From Cladopsammia gracilis (lineage: Eukaryota; Cnidaria; Anthozoa; Scleractinia; Dendrophylliidae), in contig JAJGOT010001098.1 of assembly GCA_022457155.1 (NCBI GenBank), forward strand, positions 1-64,000: a stretch of DNA of 64,000 bases, read 5' to 3'. Positions 11,071 through 22,312 of this stretch are shown in pieces. A model generated the notes under the pieces. The model searched no databases. It had not been told where the DNA came from and worked only from the letters and a program-made list of their open reading frames with translations. The first letter of the stretch is position 1. Every line of letters starts with the position of its first letter. The translations under genes and the position numbers were made by a program.

Positions 11071-12045
11071 GCACTCACCAAAGCGAAGACAGATGGTTAC
11101 CAGACGCTTTCTTGATTGTGGTGGAAAAACGGCACCAAATCTTGTGAAAAAAAGTTCTCCTTAGTCGTCGAAGTTGAGGACTATTCTGGGTTTTGGTCTT
11201 GAAAAAGTGGAGCACTGATAAGAGCAGATCCCCCAATGCTGTACAGAAAAGTTGTTAGCAGAGGGGCACGGGTTCCCCTCCTTTAACAAAAAAAAAATAA
11301 TAATAATGAAAAGTCCCAGCCTATAACATTTTCAAAACACGTCTATTGTATAACCAAATTATAGACCTCATTTTAGTCACTAGCGTGAAAATGTAAACTT
11401 TGTAATCGAAAATTAGTGATTTCCCCAAATGGCTACTAAAATAAAACTACGCCCATTTCGTGAACATAAATTTCTATTGGCTGATTTGCATCATGTGATG
11501 TTTTCATGTACGTATTCTAAAGGTGCGCTACAACGGCATCTTTACCATATTCACTATCAATTCTCCTATTTTGTTTTTATTAACCTCACGTTCTAACGCA
11601 TTAACGAGATGGCTTTAAGAGCCCTTTGATTTATGATATTTTGACAATAAATGTTTAGAGATAATCGAATTACACAGTCATGTAAATAAATTTCCCATTT
11701 TATTGTCCGCCATCTTGGATCCGCCATCTTGAATTAGTCCAAACGTGTTTATTTCGGTAAAAACACCGACAAATAACGCAAAATGACTACTAAAGCTTAG
11801 TTTATTGTGGGCAAATGTTTTACAATCCAAAATATGGACCAATAATAAAATTATAGAGAGAAAAGACCTTTAGTAAAACTTCGATCCGCCATCTTGGATT
11901 TTGACATTTCATATTCCATATTTTCCTAACATTGCCGAAATTTATTACTACCAAAAAATTGCGAAAAATTATTTAGAATTATTCATGCAAAGCTACAAAA
12001 GGAAGGTTTAGATAGCGATAAAGACATCATAAGTGGATGTTATTT
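11071..12045. other. Unassigned DNA with 'CCGCCATCTTGGAT' motifs
   Basis: There is no gene. The motif 'ccgccatcttggat' occurs at about 11708, 11722 and 11885, and its complement occurs near 45355-45385. These are probably remnants of a MITE family. The rest is AT-rich without structure I can name. Confidence 0.45.
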
Positions 12046-12504
12046 CAATAGGTCTATTCACGATAGCCGCCATGTTTTTATATTATTATGCAAATTTAGC
12101 ACGTGATTTCTGAGGGGGCAAACAACTCAAACTCGGGAGATTTCAAACCAGTTGTTTATTACGCTGATATTTTTTCGGAGCTAATGCATTTTTACAGTGT
12201 TACTGAAATTAATATACTTAAATCAAGTTATTTTCGTAGCTTTAGTGACAAGTAAACAGTCTGCGTAGTTAACAGAACTAATGCAAGTCAGATATATAGC
12301 AACCATTCCAAACTTCTTTTAAAAAAATGTCATAACTGCTCCCAAATATTAATTTTACAAGGATACTGACTTCACTGTTAGAAAGAACCGATCTTCCGAA
12401 AATTGTTATTTCATTCATTGTTTGCCCCATGGCAGAGCACATGGCTATATTTACATCATAATGTTGCCACCAACATGGCGGCTATCGTGAATAAGGCCTA
12501 TTGT
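12046..12504. mobile_element. MITE with 'CAATAGG..TATTCACGATAG' TIRs
   Basis: Left end 'caataggtctattcacgata' followed by 'gccgccatg' is matched by the inverted right end 'catggcggctatcgtgaat' plus 'aaggcctattg'. Arms are about 30 bases and the total is 459 bases. There is no ORF of its own; the predicted peptide at 12403-12639 starts inside the right arm. Confidence 0.75.
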
Positions 12505-14779
12505 CCAATAAACATATTACTGGACAAAACAGGTGGTATAATGACTTCAACAAAGATGGTCTTAGTGATATCCAAAAGCTTTACCTGGAGTCAAAGATCA
12601 CCAGGAGTATTCTGTGGACTCGATTATTGGTTATTATAATTCAACACATTGCTAGATTGCCCAAAGATGGTCATAGCGTCCTCGATATCGGCAGCTCTAT
12701 ATGGCATATATCCCGCGGTGGTGGCAAATTTCGCATTTCGAAGGAAAGTGAAAGCGATTGCTGCATGCTATTTCGTATCTTTGGGAGAAAAAATGCGTAA
12801 ACTATTATGGATAAAAAAGGGAAAACAAATGAAAACAAAAGAAAGGAAAAAATTATTGATAATACGATTGGACAAAAAAGGCGCAAAACTCGTCGCGTTG
12901 TGTCTCAGTGGATAAAAGCTGGTTCAAAGTTTCAACCGCTCGACAAGGAGTGAACGAACGAAAATAACGTAAAGCTTCTGATCTTTGTTTTAAGCGGATT
13001 GCAGCTAAAAGATCTCGCAATTACGGCTGTAGGAGCTAAAACGAGCAAGTTTTTAAAAAACAGTCGATTCAGCTCGTACTTCGATGTTTGAAAATTTGGT
13101 GTTGAAGGAAAGAACTAGAAATCCACATCAACTACAGGTGACGACGTTTAAAAGGTTTATTGATTGTGTCCTTACGTTGTAAATTTTTGTAAGACTTACT
13201 GTCCTCTTGCCAGTTCTTTTAGACTTTTGACAGCTCAGTTTAAGTAGCCGTGTGTTTGTTCAATTTGTTTTGATTCTGAATTGAACTTTTTTAAGACACG
13301 AAATAATTTTCACAAAGGAATCCTCTGCCATTTTACTGTGTTTCGAGAAGTCATTACTCTGTCGTTCTTAACGTGGACGAAAGCTCTCCGTATGAAAACT
13401 GTCAATTTTAGCGTGGCAAAATTTTCGTTTCCCGCTTGTTAAACCGTGTTTGGCTTTATGCCAAGAGCGGCTTTATAACATGAGTTTGCTTCATTCGTGG
13501 CGAGATTTCGACGATTAGCATGGTGGGTTTACACTAGGCAGTAAGTCCGCTCTTATGTTTCTATAAAGTTCTCACTTTTAAGTGCTATCAATAAGTGCTA
13601 TCAAGATAGATAAATTGATTAATAACTTCTGGTATTTTTTTCGAGCATATTTTCTTCAGACTTCGTCAGTGAACTGTCACCGTGTAAGCGTATGACTTTT
13701 GAACTGGCTGTTTCAGAACTCACGGTTTCTTTGATAACATGACGCCCCGAAAAATTAGAAGAGAGAATTGACGTGGAATATCGTCGCTAGCGCTATTTCA
13801 TCGATCGAAACCGAACCGTTGTTATGAAAGAACTTTTTATAATTTTTTGAAGATGTTTTTACTGTAGACTGATCTCCATTTAATGAGAAAACATTCATCA
13901 CCTGATTCTCGCTCGTAATAGCAGAGCTGTTGTCTGGCGTATAGGAGATACGATTGTAAGGAAGAGGTTTGATTAGTTTATTAACAAAGGAAGTGGATAA
14001 AGTGGCGTGTTGTGTGTTTCTGATGATGGGGTTGTAAGTAGCGTTCAACAGGAGTAAATGCATGCGACAAGGTTGTACATTGTACTGTCAAAACTCGTTA
14101 GAAAAGGAGTGTAGTTAGGTGACCCCTATTATTATTATTATGATTATTATTATTATTATTATTATTATTAGGACTGCGGACTGTGGACTGTGGACTGCGG
14201 ACTTGTTTACAATTACATGTAAGAGTTATTTTTATAGAGTTCTTGCACGGTTAAATAGTAAACGATCCATTGATCGTGTCGATACTGAAGCATATTGTCG
14301 ACATTGTTACTTTATCCTAAATTTAGTTGCCGATTTTTCATAATAGCTGTGTTTTTAAGCCTATCGTACATTTTCGCATTTATAATTTTAAAATTGAAAT
14401 TGAAACCGAATTCGATGAGATTTTTTAGGATTAAGAGTTTTTTATTATTATTGAGTTTTCCTCTTACATATTAACAGATACTTATAAACGTGGCAATTAT
14501 GCATTGTAATTTTACAAACAGCGGCGTTATTTAAACAAAATATCTTACTACACACATGTTGAGTAACAATAAAGAAAAAAATTGAGAAACTGCAAAAAAA
14601 AAAGAAATAAAAAGAAAATAAGGGGTGAGGGAAAGAGAAAGACTTTATAGCAGTTAAACAATGGAAGTAGCTAAAAAAGTTTTTTGTGCATGAGTAAAGG
14701 GGTATTAGGGGCGTGAGGGAGGTGGCTCCGAAAGAGTCAGAGATTCTTAAGAGGCGCCGTTTAAGAATACCCATTCCTT
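12505..14779. other. Unassigned DNA, ATT microsatellite and presumed LINE A flank
   Basis: Several short ORFs (12501-12915, 13755-14063, 14119-14343, 14448-14774) show no family motif or repeat support. An ATT microsatellite lies at 14128-14171, followed by a short GGACTGYGGACT repeat. The stretch after about 14430 adjoins the last recognisable LINE A coding sequence and may be its 3' untranslated region. Confidence 0.4.
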
Positions 14780-17271
14780 AGAAAAGGGTGAGTTTGCAAT
14801 TCCGTGAACATGTATACTGTGGATCTACTTAAGGTATTTAAGAAAACCGTTGAGTAATGGAGTTAAATCTTTCATTTTACAGAGCCAGATGAAGTGTCTG
14901 GCTACAAGAAAACAAAAATTGATCTGGTGATGAAATTTTCATGAATCAGGTTTTAAGCTCAGTGCCAAAGATATATCCAAAGAGAAATCATCTTGAATGA
15001 TTTGAAAGGCCCTTAGCCGCGCTATTACGGTTTCATAGAAAAGTGTTGTTGGATGGCAACTCCAGAAAAGATGAGTTAGTTTTTCACATTCTCCTTGACA
15101 AAGAGAGCACTGGGGGTTCTCTTATTCGTATTTTGGTTAAAAAGTCATTTGTCGGTAATCTCCTGTGCAGACGTCTAAGCTAGAATTCACTAAGTTTTGT
15201 GCTTCTCGTGATCTGAGGGGGGGGGGGGGGGGGGGGGTGGGAGAGAGGCGTGCTCGTAGGTAAGCAGCGCTCCAGTTTACATCGTTTTGCTTCAAACTAC
15301 AGTCCTTAAGCCATTTCTGTTGGCTAAGAGTAGGGGCAGAGGCCTTCTTCGCAACAAGTTTATCATACAAAAGTCTATTTGATTTTTGAGATTTGATTAA
15401 TTTGGTCAAGAAGCTCCATATTCATTGTCATTATCTGTGAGGTCGCGTAGGCTACTTGTTCTCCGGAGAGTTGTTAATGCAGAAATAAGTCCTAAGTATG
15501 TTAAGGGCTTGATTTTGAAGCCGTATTTTTTTCTGTAGCTCTTGAAAGGTGAAAAAATTATTGTTACTATCTTTTAAGTGTTTTATTTTCCTAATACCTC
15601 TACGTTCCCATTCCTTGTAGAAAATTGGGGCGTTGTTAATTCGCACCAAGGAGTTGAAGAAACTGCCTTTCAAATGTTAATTGCTTTTCAAACTTTGTTT
15701 CTGACCAAATTAGAAGAATTTCCTGTAAGAAATTGTCTATTGTATTAAAAATCTTATTTGTATCTTTTTCATTAAGGTTCCTGTAAAAAGGAGGCCATAG
15801 CTAAACTTCTCAAGCTGAATATCAAAAAACAATTTCCATTTGTCATGGTTGTCAGTATCCAAATATTTTTTAATCCATGATACCATCAAGGCCTTGTTAA
15901 AAGAATGGACATCAATCATTTTGAGACCACCGTCTGGATAGTTATTTACCATTATTTCACGTTTTATTTTATCATTTTTTCCATTCCATAGAAACAGGTA
16001 AAATAGCTTATTTATCTATTTGATTATGAACTCGTTTGTGCAGAGAGGCGCAGAAATGTAGACAATTTGAGAAGCTATTTAGCTTTTTAGTACTATGATT
16101 TTCCCAGTTAAAGTTCGTCTGCGGTATTTCCAGTTGTTAAGTGTGATTCTTATTTTTTTTCCAACTTTTCCTTGTAGTTTAAGAAGACAGTAGTGTCAGT
16201 CTCTTTGGAAAACTGCATTCCAAAAGATTTTACTTTATCTTTTTGCCATCTAAAATTTCTTTCAGGAGCAAGAATTTCACTTCTACCGCTTTTCAAACCG
16301 ATCCAGAGAACTTCTGTTTTCTTGCTGTTAAGCTTGAGGCCAGAGGTCTTGCCGAAGTCATCGAGTACACTAAGGGCGGCCGAAAGTGTCTGTTGTGAGC
16401 CATCGAGTATTAAAGTCGTGTCGTCTGCGTATTGACTTAGTTTAATTTCTTCCTGATTCACACGGATTCCCTAATGTTTTGATTTTGTCTAATTGCTTTG
16501 GCTAGAATTTCCACCGAGAGAATAAAGAGATAAGGAGATAAAGGGCAGCCTTGCCTAACGTTTTTTTCGACTTTAAAAAAACTACTCGTTCATCCATTAT
16601 TCAAGACGCAGCTTTCTATGTTGCTGTAAAAACACTTGACCCAGTTTATCAAAGTATGACCATTACCAAAATATTGACGCGTTTTTGTAATGAAAGGCCT
16701 TTCTATCGTGCAAAATGCTTTCTCAAGATCGAGAAATAAGAGCAGTCCGATAAAGTTTTTTCTTTGGAGAAACGAATAACGCTGTCTATTAGTCTAATGT
16801 TTTCACCTATAAATCTACCTTTAATGAAGCCAGTCTGGTCATAGCTGATTAAATCGGAAAGAACATTTTTCAGGCGATTTGCGATAGACTTTGCAGCTAG
16901 TTTATGATCACAGTTGAGAAGGGTTAATGGTCTTCAGGTTTTGATGTAGTGCGGATCCGCGTCTTTCTTGGGAATGAGTTTGATAATACCCTTTCTCTGA
17001 GTTATGGACAGTTGACCCGTATCGTATGAAAAGTTGAGTGCTCTTATAAGTATTTTGAATATATATCTGATAAAATTCAGCTGGTAACCCGTCGGAACCG
17101 GGTGTTTTCCCATTTTCCATAGTTCTCAGATCTGCAAGGCATTCTGTTTCTGTTAAGGGCCTTCACAGTTATTTTGTTCGTTCTCGTTTAAGATCGTATC
17201 ATTTTTATGGCTGAAAAAGTCAGATGGATCGATTAACGAGTGTGAGCTTACGTTTGTAATATATAAATTCA
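14780..17271 (-). pseudogene. LINE A ORF2, reverse transcriptase and C-terminal part
   Basis: The minus strand gives the downstream half of a Tx1/L1-like ORF2. It runs from 'NLYITNVSS' beside the Polinton through 'MENGKTPGSDGLPAEFYQ' (16908-17120), 'LLFLDLEKAF', 'NVRQGCPLSPYLFILSVEIL', the 'QYADDT' catalytic motif (16150-16461, 'LSQYADDTTLILDGS'), and the connection region 'NYPDGGLKMIDVHSFNKAL' (15737-15952). It ends in a Cys-rich tail, 'CSLCQGECEKLTHLFWSC', near 15100. Many stops and frameshifts interrupt it. Its upstream half lies at 28891-31332, beyond the Polinton and a MITE. The two halves join in the same protein block (FYxNLY), so they were one LINE copy. Confidence 0.85.
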
Positions 17272-17277
17272 TATAGA
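17272..17277. other. Polinton target-site duplication, left (TATAGA)
   Basis: The six bases TATAGA immediately precede the terminal inverted repeat, and the same six bases follow the right end at 28727-28732. Six-base duplications are the rule for Polinton/Maverick integration. Confidence 0.9.
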
Positions 17278-17949
17278 AGTAGTGGTATCGGCTACTATCC
17301 TACCACTTTTCGCACCTTGAACAATGGAAACAATAGATCTATTGTTCTCAAGAAAAATGGGCTATTGTTTAGAGAACAATAGATTCTATTGTCTTAACCC
17401 TAGGCCTATTGTCCTAACCCTATTAACATATTAACCCTAAGAATTACAGCTGCGCATGTCCTAATAACCCTAACCCTATTAGCATATTAACCCTAAGAAT
17501 TACAGCTGCGCATGTCCTAATAACCCTAATTCAAAATGGCGGACGTCATTGTTAATTCAAAATGGCGGATCCCATGATTTATTCATCAAAGTCAGGGGGG
17601 CCCATCCAGTTCGAGGCGAGCCCCGCCAGTACAAAAACGACCAAAGTCGTGTATTTGCTTACCTAACCTCGAATTCTAAGGTCCCTTTATAGGGACACAA
17701 GTTCTCTTCCATGTGGGACAACATGGTTGGGACACTTTGGATTTTTCAACCAGTACGCATGCGCAGTAGGGTTTTTTGGTCTAAATGGGTTCAAATTCAA
17801 TTACAAACATGATTGTCACCCAAGATCTCTTCCATGTGGGACACATGTAGTAAACTCAACGGATTTTTAGCGACAGCGCATGTGCAGTATCATTTCTTAG
17901 TTTAATGTTAAGGGTTTTAGCCCAAAGTCTCACACATGTTTGTAACAAA
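17278..17949. repeat. Polinton left terminal inverted repeat
   Basis: About 672 bases match the reverse complement of 28014-28726 with small indels. Features include a CAATAGATCTATTG palindrome near 17331-17345, several CCCTAACCCT stretches (TTAGGG telomere-like on the other strand), two copies of 'aattacagctgcgcatgtcc', and 'aaaatggcgga' motifs. Similarity resumes inward at 17955-18036 after a deletion of about 150 bases relative to the right arm. Confidence 0.9.
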
Positions 17950-17954
17950 CATCT

Positions 17955-18036
17955 ATATCAGAGCTCCCCTTGATTCTATTTGGCCCATCGTAGATAGCGT
18001 GAATGATTCGACTCTGAAGATTACCGTCAAAGAAGG
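17955..18036 (-). pseudogene. Truncated second copy of the 72-aa ORF at the left TIR
   Basis: On the minus strand this segment encodes 'FDGNLQSRIIHAIYDG', almost identical to residues of the ORF at 27709-27927. The inverted repeat once reached into that gene. The left copy lost both the gene start and the region between it and the TIR core. Confidence 0.7.
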
Positions 18037-20456
18037 AAAGGATGTTTTGGATCAAAAAAACAAAGAAAGATGACCTTAAAAATGGAACCAGTCAAAAGCA
18101 AGGGCTAAATGTCTTGGAGTCAATAACCAAACGTCAAGTCAAACCGAAAAAGCGAAAGCTGTCAACTTTGAAAGTTGAGATTCCCAAGCGACCAAAACTT
18201 CACAGACAACACGGAGTTTTATATTTTGTGTGTGCTTTAAGTTTTGATAACAAGACTTTCCGGTAGCTTCAAAGTTCAAACGTTTAATTATGCGAATTCT
18301 GAACTATAAATTTGCATGGAAAATTAGCACCTCGGTCAAAAAACAAAGCAGCAGACAACAAAGCCACACGTTTAATGTTAACAAACCTCATCAAAGTTAA
18401 GTCAACCAAAGCGGTTTTTATTTACAACCATTCAAATCCACGCACAGCAAAGCACAGTCAAATGATAAGGAAATCAAACTTAACGATAAAACTGATCGTC
18501 TTCTTTCTTGAAATACTTTTATAACGTTCGGCCACATCAATCAGTGAAGCCGAGTTCGCACTTTTACGTTTATCATTCGATAAATGAACTTGTTGGATTC
18601 GAGGCTGTTTTCGGAAATCCTTAACCATATTTATTTATCATTAAGTAACCAGATAACCAAAGCCAAGTTGCATGTCCAAACATTAATTTATATTAAATTT
18701 AACAACTTTACTCGAACGAAAAGTAACTGGGCTGCGATAGTTTAAAGCGTGACGAATGAACGTTCAATTAGCGATAACAGTTTACGAACGAATTAACAAT
18801 GCTTTTCTTGAAGTCAATGAATGCGCAGCGCTATTCGCGTAACAACGAACCTTTTCTGTCATTTGAATTTAAGCGGCCATTTATAAAAACATAATGAACT
18901 AAAACAACTTCTGTTTAAACAACGTTTAAACGCAACCGTTGCTTCAAACATGGCGAAAGCATGTTCGCATGGAATGGAAAAATATAAGCTACATGAAGTG
19001 ATATTATACGCAGCGAAACCTTGCGAGCGTTCTGCTGTTTATTTGTGGAACTTCTTTAGACAAGTTAAACAATAAACTTGAAAGCCATTGTGATTATCAA
19101 TTGCCCACTTTGAGGGTGACTGACATGCAGAGGAAACGTTTAGGAAACGCGAGGCTTATTATTGGGAAAGCACGAAATTTTTTTTAATTTGGTTTCACAG
19201 GGAGACATTTTCTTGAGAACGTGATTGACCATAACAACAATACTATGTATTTGAGCAAACGCTAAAATACGGTTCTCTATTTTAACAAGCTTTAATAAGC
19301 ACTGAAACAAAGTTAACAATGTCTTTAAAGTAATTTACTGTGAATACTATTTACAACAACCGAAACGGGCATTCATCATTCGAAAAGTCCGCTTTCCAAC
19401 TAAAAGCCTTTTTCTGCGGTACGATAAGAGAATCAAAAAAACGTAAGGCAAAGTTACATGTTCAAACGAATAACAGCAAACAATGTACCCGCATTATAAT
19501 TTACCAACATACACATCACAAGTTTACTTTACGCAACAGAAAAGTAACTGGGCTGTGATTCTTTTGCGGTAACAAGTTAAGGGTCAATTAATCATAACAG
19601 TTTAGGGACGAATAAGTCAAGGATTGTTTGGATGCACAGCCCTATCCGCGTGCTAAAGAGAAACGACACGAGTTCAAAATACTCTTTTTAATTATAATTA
19701 AGCTGTCTCAAGGGTAATTGAACTATTCATTTGTATTCGCATACTGTTGAAAACACGAGATTGTAATAAGACATAAGGTAATGTTTGCGTAAACATATGT
19801 GATTTTGTTGGTCCGTATTACCGTTCGCACCAACTTTTTGCGGGTTCTGATTTTTCTAATATATATTCCCGCAACATTTTCTCCTTAAAAACTTTCGGCT
19901 CGGCTGTCGAAACTATATTCAAACTGACCATTATTTAGTTATTAACGTAATGTAAAATCGTGTTGGTGCCCATTTACTAAATAAACGCCTCTTTCGTTAA
20001 GAAAATGCCACTGATAACTCAGGTGATAATGCATGAAATGGTTCCGTTGTTATTGCTGATCGATCCATTGCCAGAGAATGAAGTCGGGCACAAAAGTACG
20101 TTTCTGCAAAACATCAAAATTTAAGTTACTGAAACGACAAACAATAGATTGGAGTCATTCAGCGCGAATTGAAGAGCAACTTAGACCGACCCCTGGAGTA
20201 GCTCATTGTAACTCAGAGCAACTCAGAGCATTTTGAGTAAAAAACTCAGAGCACTTGAGCGAGCAACTCAGACATTGATATAATCTGCACGATAAGATGG
20301 GTTAACATTGGTTTCGTATTATCATTGTGGGGTGAATAAAATAATCTCACAACAGTACCATCTTTTACACACTTTCAAACGTTTTATTGAATTCACAAGA
20401 GCTGTAACAAAAGCATACTTGTAATTTATCAACCTATTACATTAGTAATGTTTAGT
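18037..20456. other. Non-coding 2.4 kb of the Polinton with a degenerate direct repeat
   Basis: No polymerase-like ORF exists on either strand; the longest plus-strand frames (18042-18266, 18312-18524, 19340-19558) are basic, AT-biased and unrecognisable. Two related segments, about 18650-18820 and 19440-19620, share 'aaagtaactgggctgygat' and 'ataacagttta' and are an old direct duplication. Near 20200-20275 there are clustered 'aactcagagca' repeats. In complete Polintons a polymerase gene would be expected outside the virion cassette, so this may be the eroded remainder, but nothing in the bases proves that. Confidence 0.5.
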
Positions 20457-21035
20457 TTAATAATGTTCCCATCGTTTCCTGCTCCGTAACCTGGCCACCA
20501 TGGGTGTTCTCGCCTTCCGTTTATGAGATGATTTGCGTGTTGAATCAGGCGGGGTATCCAGCAACAAAGGGAGTGCCATTTCCTCGGGTGAAATAGAAGG
20601 CATCGTTTCTATCCGGCGAGGAATTTTCGATTCCACTGTAGTCACAGGTGTCGCAGGCAGTTTTCTTGGTATTTTTGTAGACTTTGATTGAGATGTATTG
20701 AGGTCTCTTTTACTGGACGCGTCTGCAGGTGTACTGACGTCTGTTTTGCTTGATATCTCTGTAGCAGGCAAAGGATCTGGTTTGGAAAGGACCACAGTCG
20801 GTTTTATCGTCGACTCCGTTTTCATTTGTTTTGCCAGTCCTTGATACCGCTGTAGAAGTTGATCCAACATGAGGACTTTTTGGTCTTCTGGTAAAGGGGA
20901 CTCTACGATTTGCTTCATGTCTTGATCTAATCTCGTCAGAGTTGGAAGTTGAGCGGGAGCAGTTAAACGCCGTTCTGTCTCCATGTTTTGTAGAAAATGT
21001 TCGGGTATAATCACCATCTTTTGCGCATGCTTCAT
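20457..21035 (-). CDS. Polinton hypothetical protein, 192 aa, basic and Ser/Thr/Pro-rich
   Basis: This is the last gene of the minus-strand cassette. Its ATG overlaps the TGA of the preceding gene (ATGA, 21035-21032). The N-terminal 80 residues look ordered and conserved-type, with 'MVIIPEHFLQNMETERRL' and 'LPEDQKVLMLDQLLQRYQGL', a predicted helix-rich segment. The remainder is a Lys/Ser/Thr/Pro-rich, likely disordered tail ending in an Arg-rich stretch (KRKARTPMVARLRSRKRW). Its position after the ATPase and its basic tail suggest a virion or DNA-associated protein. I do not recognise a characterised family and assign no function. The reading frame is intact. Confidence 0.75.
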   Translation of the reverse strand: MKHAQKMVIIPEHFLQNMETERRLTAPAQLPTLTRLDQDMKQIVESPLPEDQKVLMLDQLLQRYQGLAKQMKTESTIKPTVVLSKPDPLPATEISSKTDVSTPADASSKRDLNTSQSKSTKIPRKLPATPVTTVESKIPRRIETMPSISPEEMALPLLLDTPPDSTRKSSHKRKARTPMVARLRSRKRWEHY

Positions 21036-21496
21036 TTGAACACTTTACCCAGTAAATCAACAGCAAGGGGTGCAATCAGAGCAGCAAGGGCTGGTAAAAA
21101 TCCTCCTTTTTGATTGAGCAGTTCCTTCTTCTGTTTAAGGCTCGGTTTCTTGCGGGTCAAATAGAGGAGCTTTGACTTGTGCGGTTTCAATCGTTTAAAT
21201 GACGACCTCGGTACTATGATGTTGCCTTTAAGAAGATTCAGGGCCACTTCCCCAATAGCTTCCATCTGTCCTCTGTTAGCATGGGCTATCATACCTTTTC
21301 GTTGCTTTCCATTGCTTTTAAAACACGCACAAAGAAAGGGTAAGTTTTGTTGGAATTTGGATTGATTTGCAATACTTGACCGCCTTCGTTTTGTCCCTCT
21401 GGTCTGAGTCGTAGTGCCAGAACGTAAGACCATATTGCCGCCGCGTTGATTAACAACTCTTGACTTCACTGTGCGACGTGACGTACAAGCAGGCAT
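21032..21496 (-). CDS. Polinton small protein, 154 aa, with hydrophobic GGFLP tail
   Basis: I chose the start at 21496 (MPACTSRR), four bases past the end of the ATPase gene; an earlier in-frame ATG at 21709 would overlap the ATPase for 70 codons. The N-terminal third is Arg-rich (RRTVKSRVV, RGTKRRRSS). The middle holds 'HANRGQMEAIGEVALNLLKG', and the C-terminus ends 'NQKGGFLPALAALIAPLAVD' and a few more residues, a probable membrane-seeking helix following a Lys-rich segment. Basic region plus amphipathic or hydrophobic tail is the layout expected of a minor virion protein, but that is inference. The frame is intact and overlaps the next gene by four bases. Confidence 0.7.
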   Translation of the reverse strand: MPACTSRRTVKSRVVNQRGGNMVLRSGTTTQTRGTKRRRSSIANQSKFQQNLPFLCACFKSNGKQRKGMIAHANRGQMEAIGEVALNLLKGNIIVPRSSFKRLKPHKSKLLYLTRKKPSLKQKKELLNQKGGFLPALAALIAPLAVDLLGKVFK

Positions 21497-21500
21497 GATG

Positions 21501-22178
21501 CTAACTGAAGTCAATGGTTGAAGGTCCGTCTGTTTTATGCGTTTTCTTGTTGACGTAAACCACCGGGTACGTTTGTGAAACAGGCAATATGTTGCTGCGT
21601 AATCGTAGGTTACCGGGCGTTCGCGGATGCAAATCCAACATGAGATAACCATACGGTTGCGACGTGGCATCTTGGAAACTTTCCCATACGTAAGGAACGT
21701 GTCCTGCAAAGGCTTGTTGCGCTAACGTCCGAAAACCCAATGTATCGCGAGGATTATTAAAAGCAATAATGTAATGAGCATTGAGAGAAATGCTTCGGGA
21801 AAACTTTCCGGGTGGGAAAAGGTTCTGGGTCAAATAGATGCAGGTGACATCGCAATGATGAGACACTTTTGTAAACAGATCCAGGATGCGTTCATCCTCA
21901 CTGCAATTCCTCATAAGATCATCCAACACGAGTATTCCTGGTCGGCAACTCATTGGAAATAAAGCCGGAATATCTTCAGGGATACCCTCCACAAAGGTAA
22001 TCTGTGATGCCATGTCCTGAAAACATTCTTGCCACTGTCCGTAACAGTACACGATTTTACGAATAGGTCTTTCAAACAAAACGTCTGCATATTGAAGTAA
22101 CAGTTTTGTAAACGTGGTCTTGCCGCATTGACTTGGACCCGCAATCATAATACTGCTCGGGCATTTGAACTGAGCCAT
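21501..22178 (-). CDS. Polinton packaging ATPase (FtsK/HerA, A32-like)
   Basis: This 225-aa protein is the genome-packaging ATPase typical of Polintons and adenovirus-like elements. Seen directly: Walker A at residues 14-22 (GPSQCGKTT) after a short beta strand, Walker B at about 81-88 (GILVLDDL), and a downstream 'CDVTCIYLTQNLF' strand with the sensor-type Gln/Asn. The chosen start at 22178 (MAQFKCPS) gives the usual compact form; the open frame extends 38 codons upstream, but those residues are hydrophobic and unlike the family. The gene lies between the protease and the small basic proteins, the common Polinton order. The frame is intact, with no stop or frameshift. Confidence 0.9.
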   Translation of the reverse strand: MAQFKCPSSIMIAGPSQCGKTTFTKLLLQYADVLFERPIRKIVYCYGQWQECFQDMASQITFVEGIPEDIPALFPMSCRPGILVLDDLMRNCSEDERILDLFTKVSHHCDVTCIYLTQNLFPPGKFSRSISLNAHYIIAFNNPRDTLGFRTLAQQAFAGHVPYVWESFQDATSQPYGYLMLDLHPRTPGNLRLRSNILPVSQTYPVVYVNKKTHKTDGPSTIDFS

Positions 22179-22312
22179 GTTGCTCACACGGAACGCGAAA
22201 CGAAATGATGACAAACTTTCGAGTGTCTTTCTCTTTATAAGGGTACATACCGAGGAGAAAAAAAAATACATCATGTTCATTTTAAACAGCACTTTATTGA
22301 TTCATTACGCCA

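Noticed and set aside
12403..12915. Cluster of overlapping plus-strand ORFs as a host gene
   Set aside because: The first starts inside a MITE arm, the frames overlap one another, and no domain or splice logic links them.
14448..14774. 108-aa minus-strand ORF as a gene
   Set aside because: Low-complexity Phe/Ser-rich translation of A/T- and purine-rich DNA beside LINE A; it has no family motif.
17390..17530. True interstitial telomere or chromosome-end fusion
   Set aside because: The TTAGGG runs are short, interspersed with other sequence, and present in both Polinton TIRs, so they are part of the element.
18037..20456. Hidden DNA polymerase B gene of the Polinton
   Set aside because: I found no YxDT-like, DxxSLYP-like or exonuclease motif in any frame; frames are short and broken everywhere.
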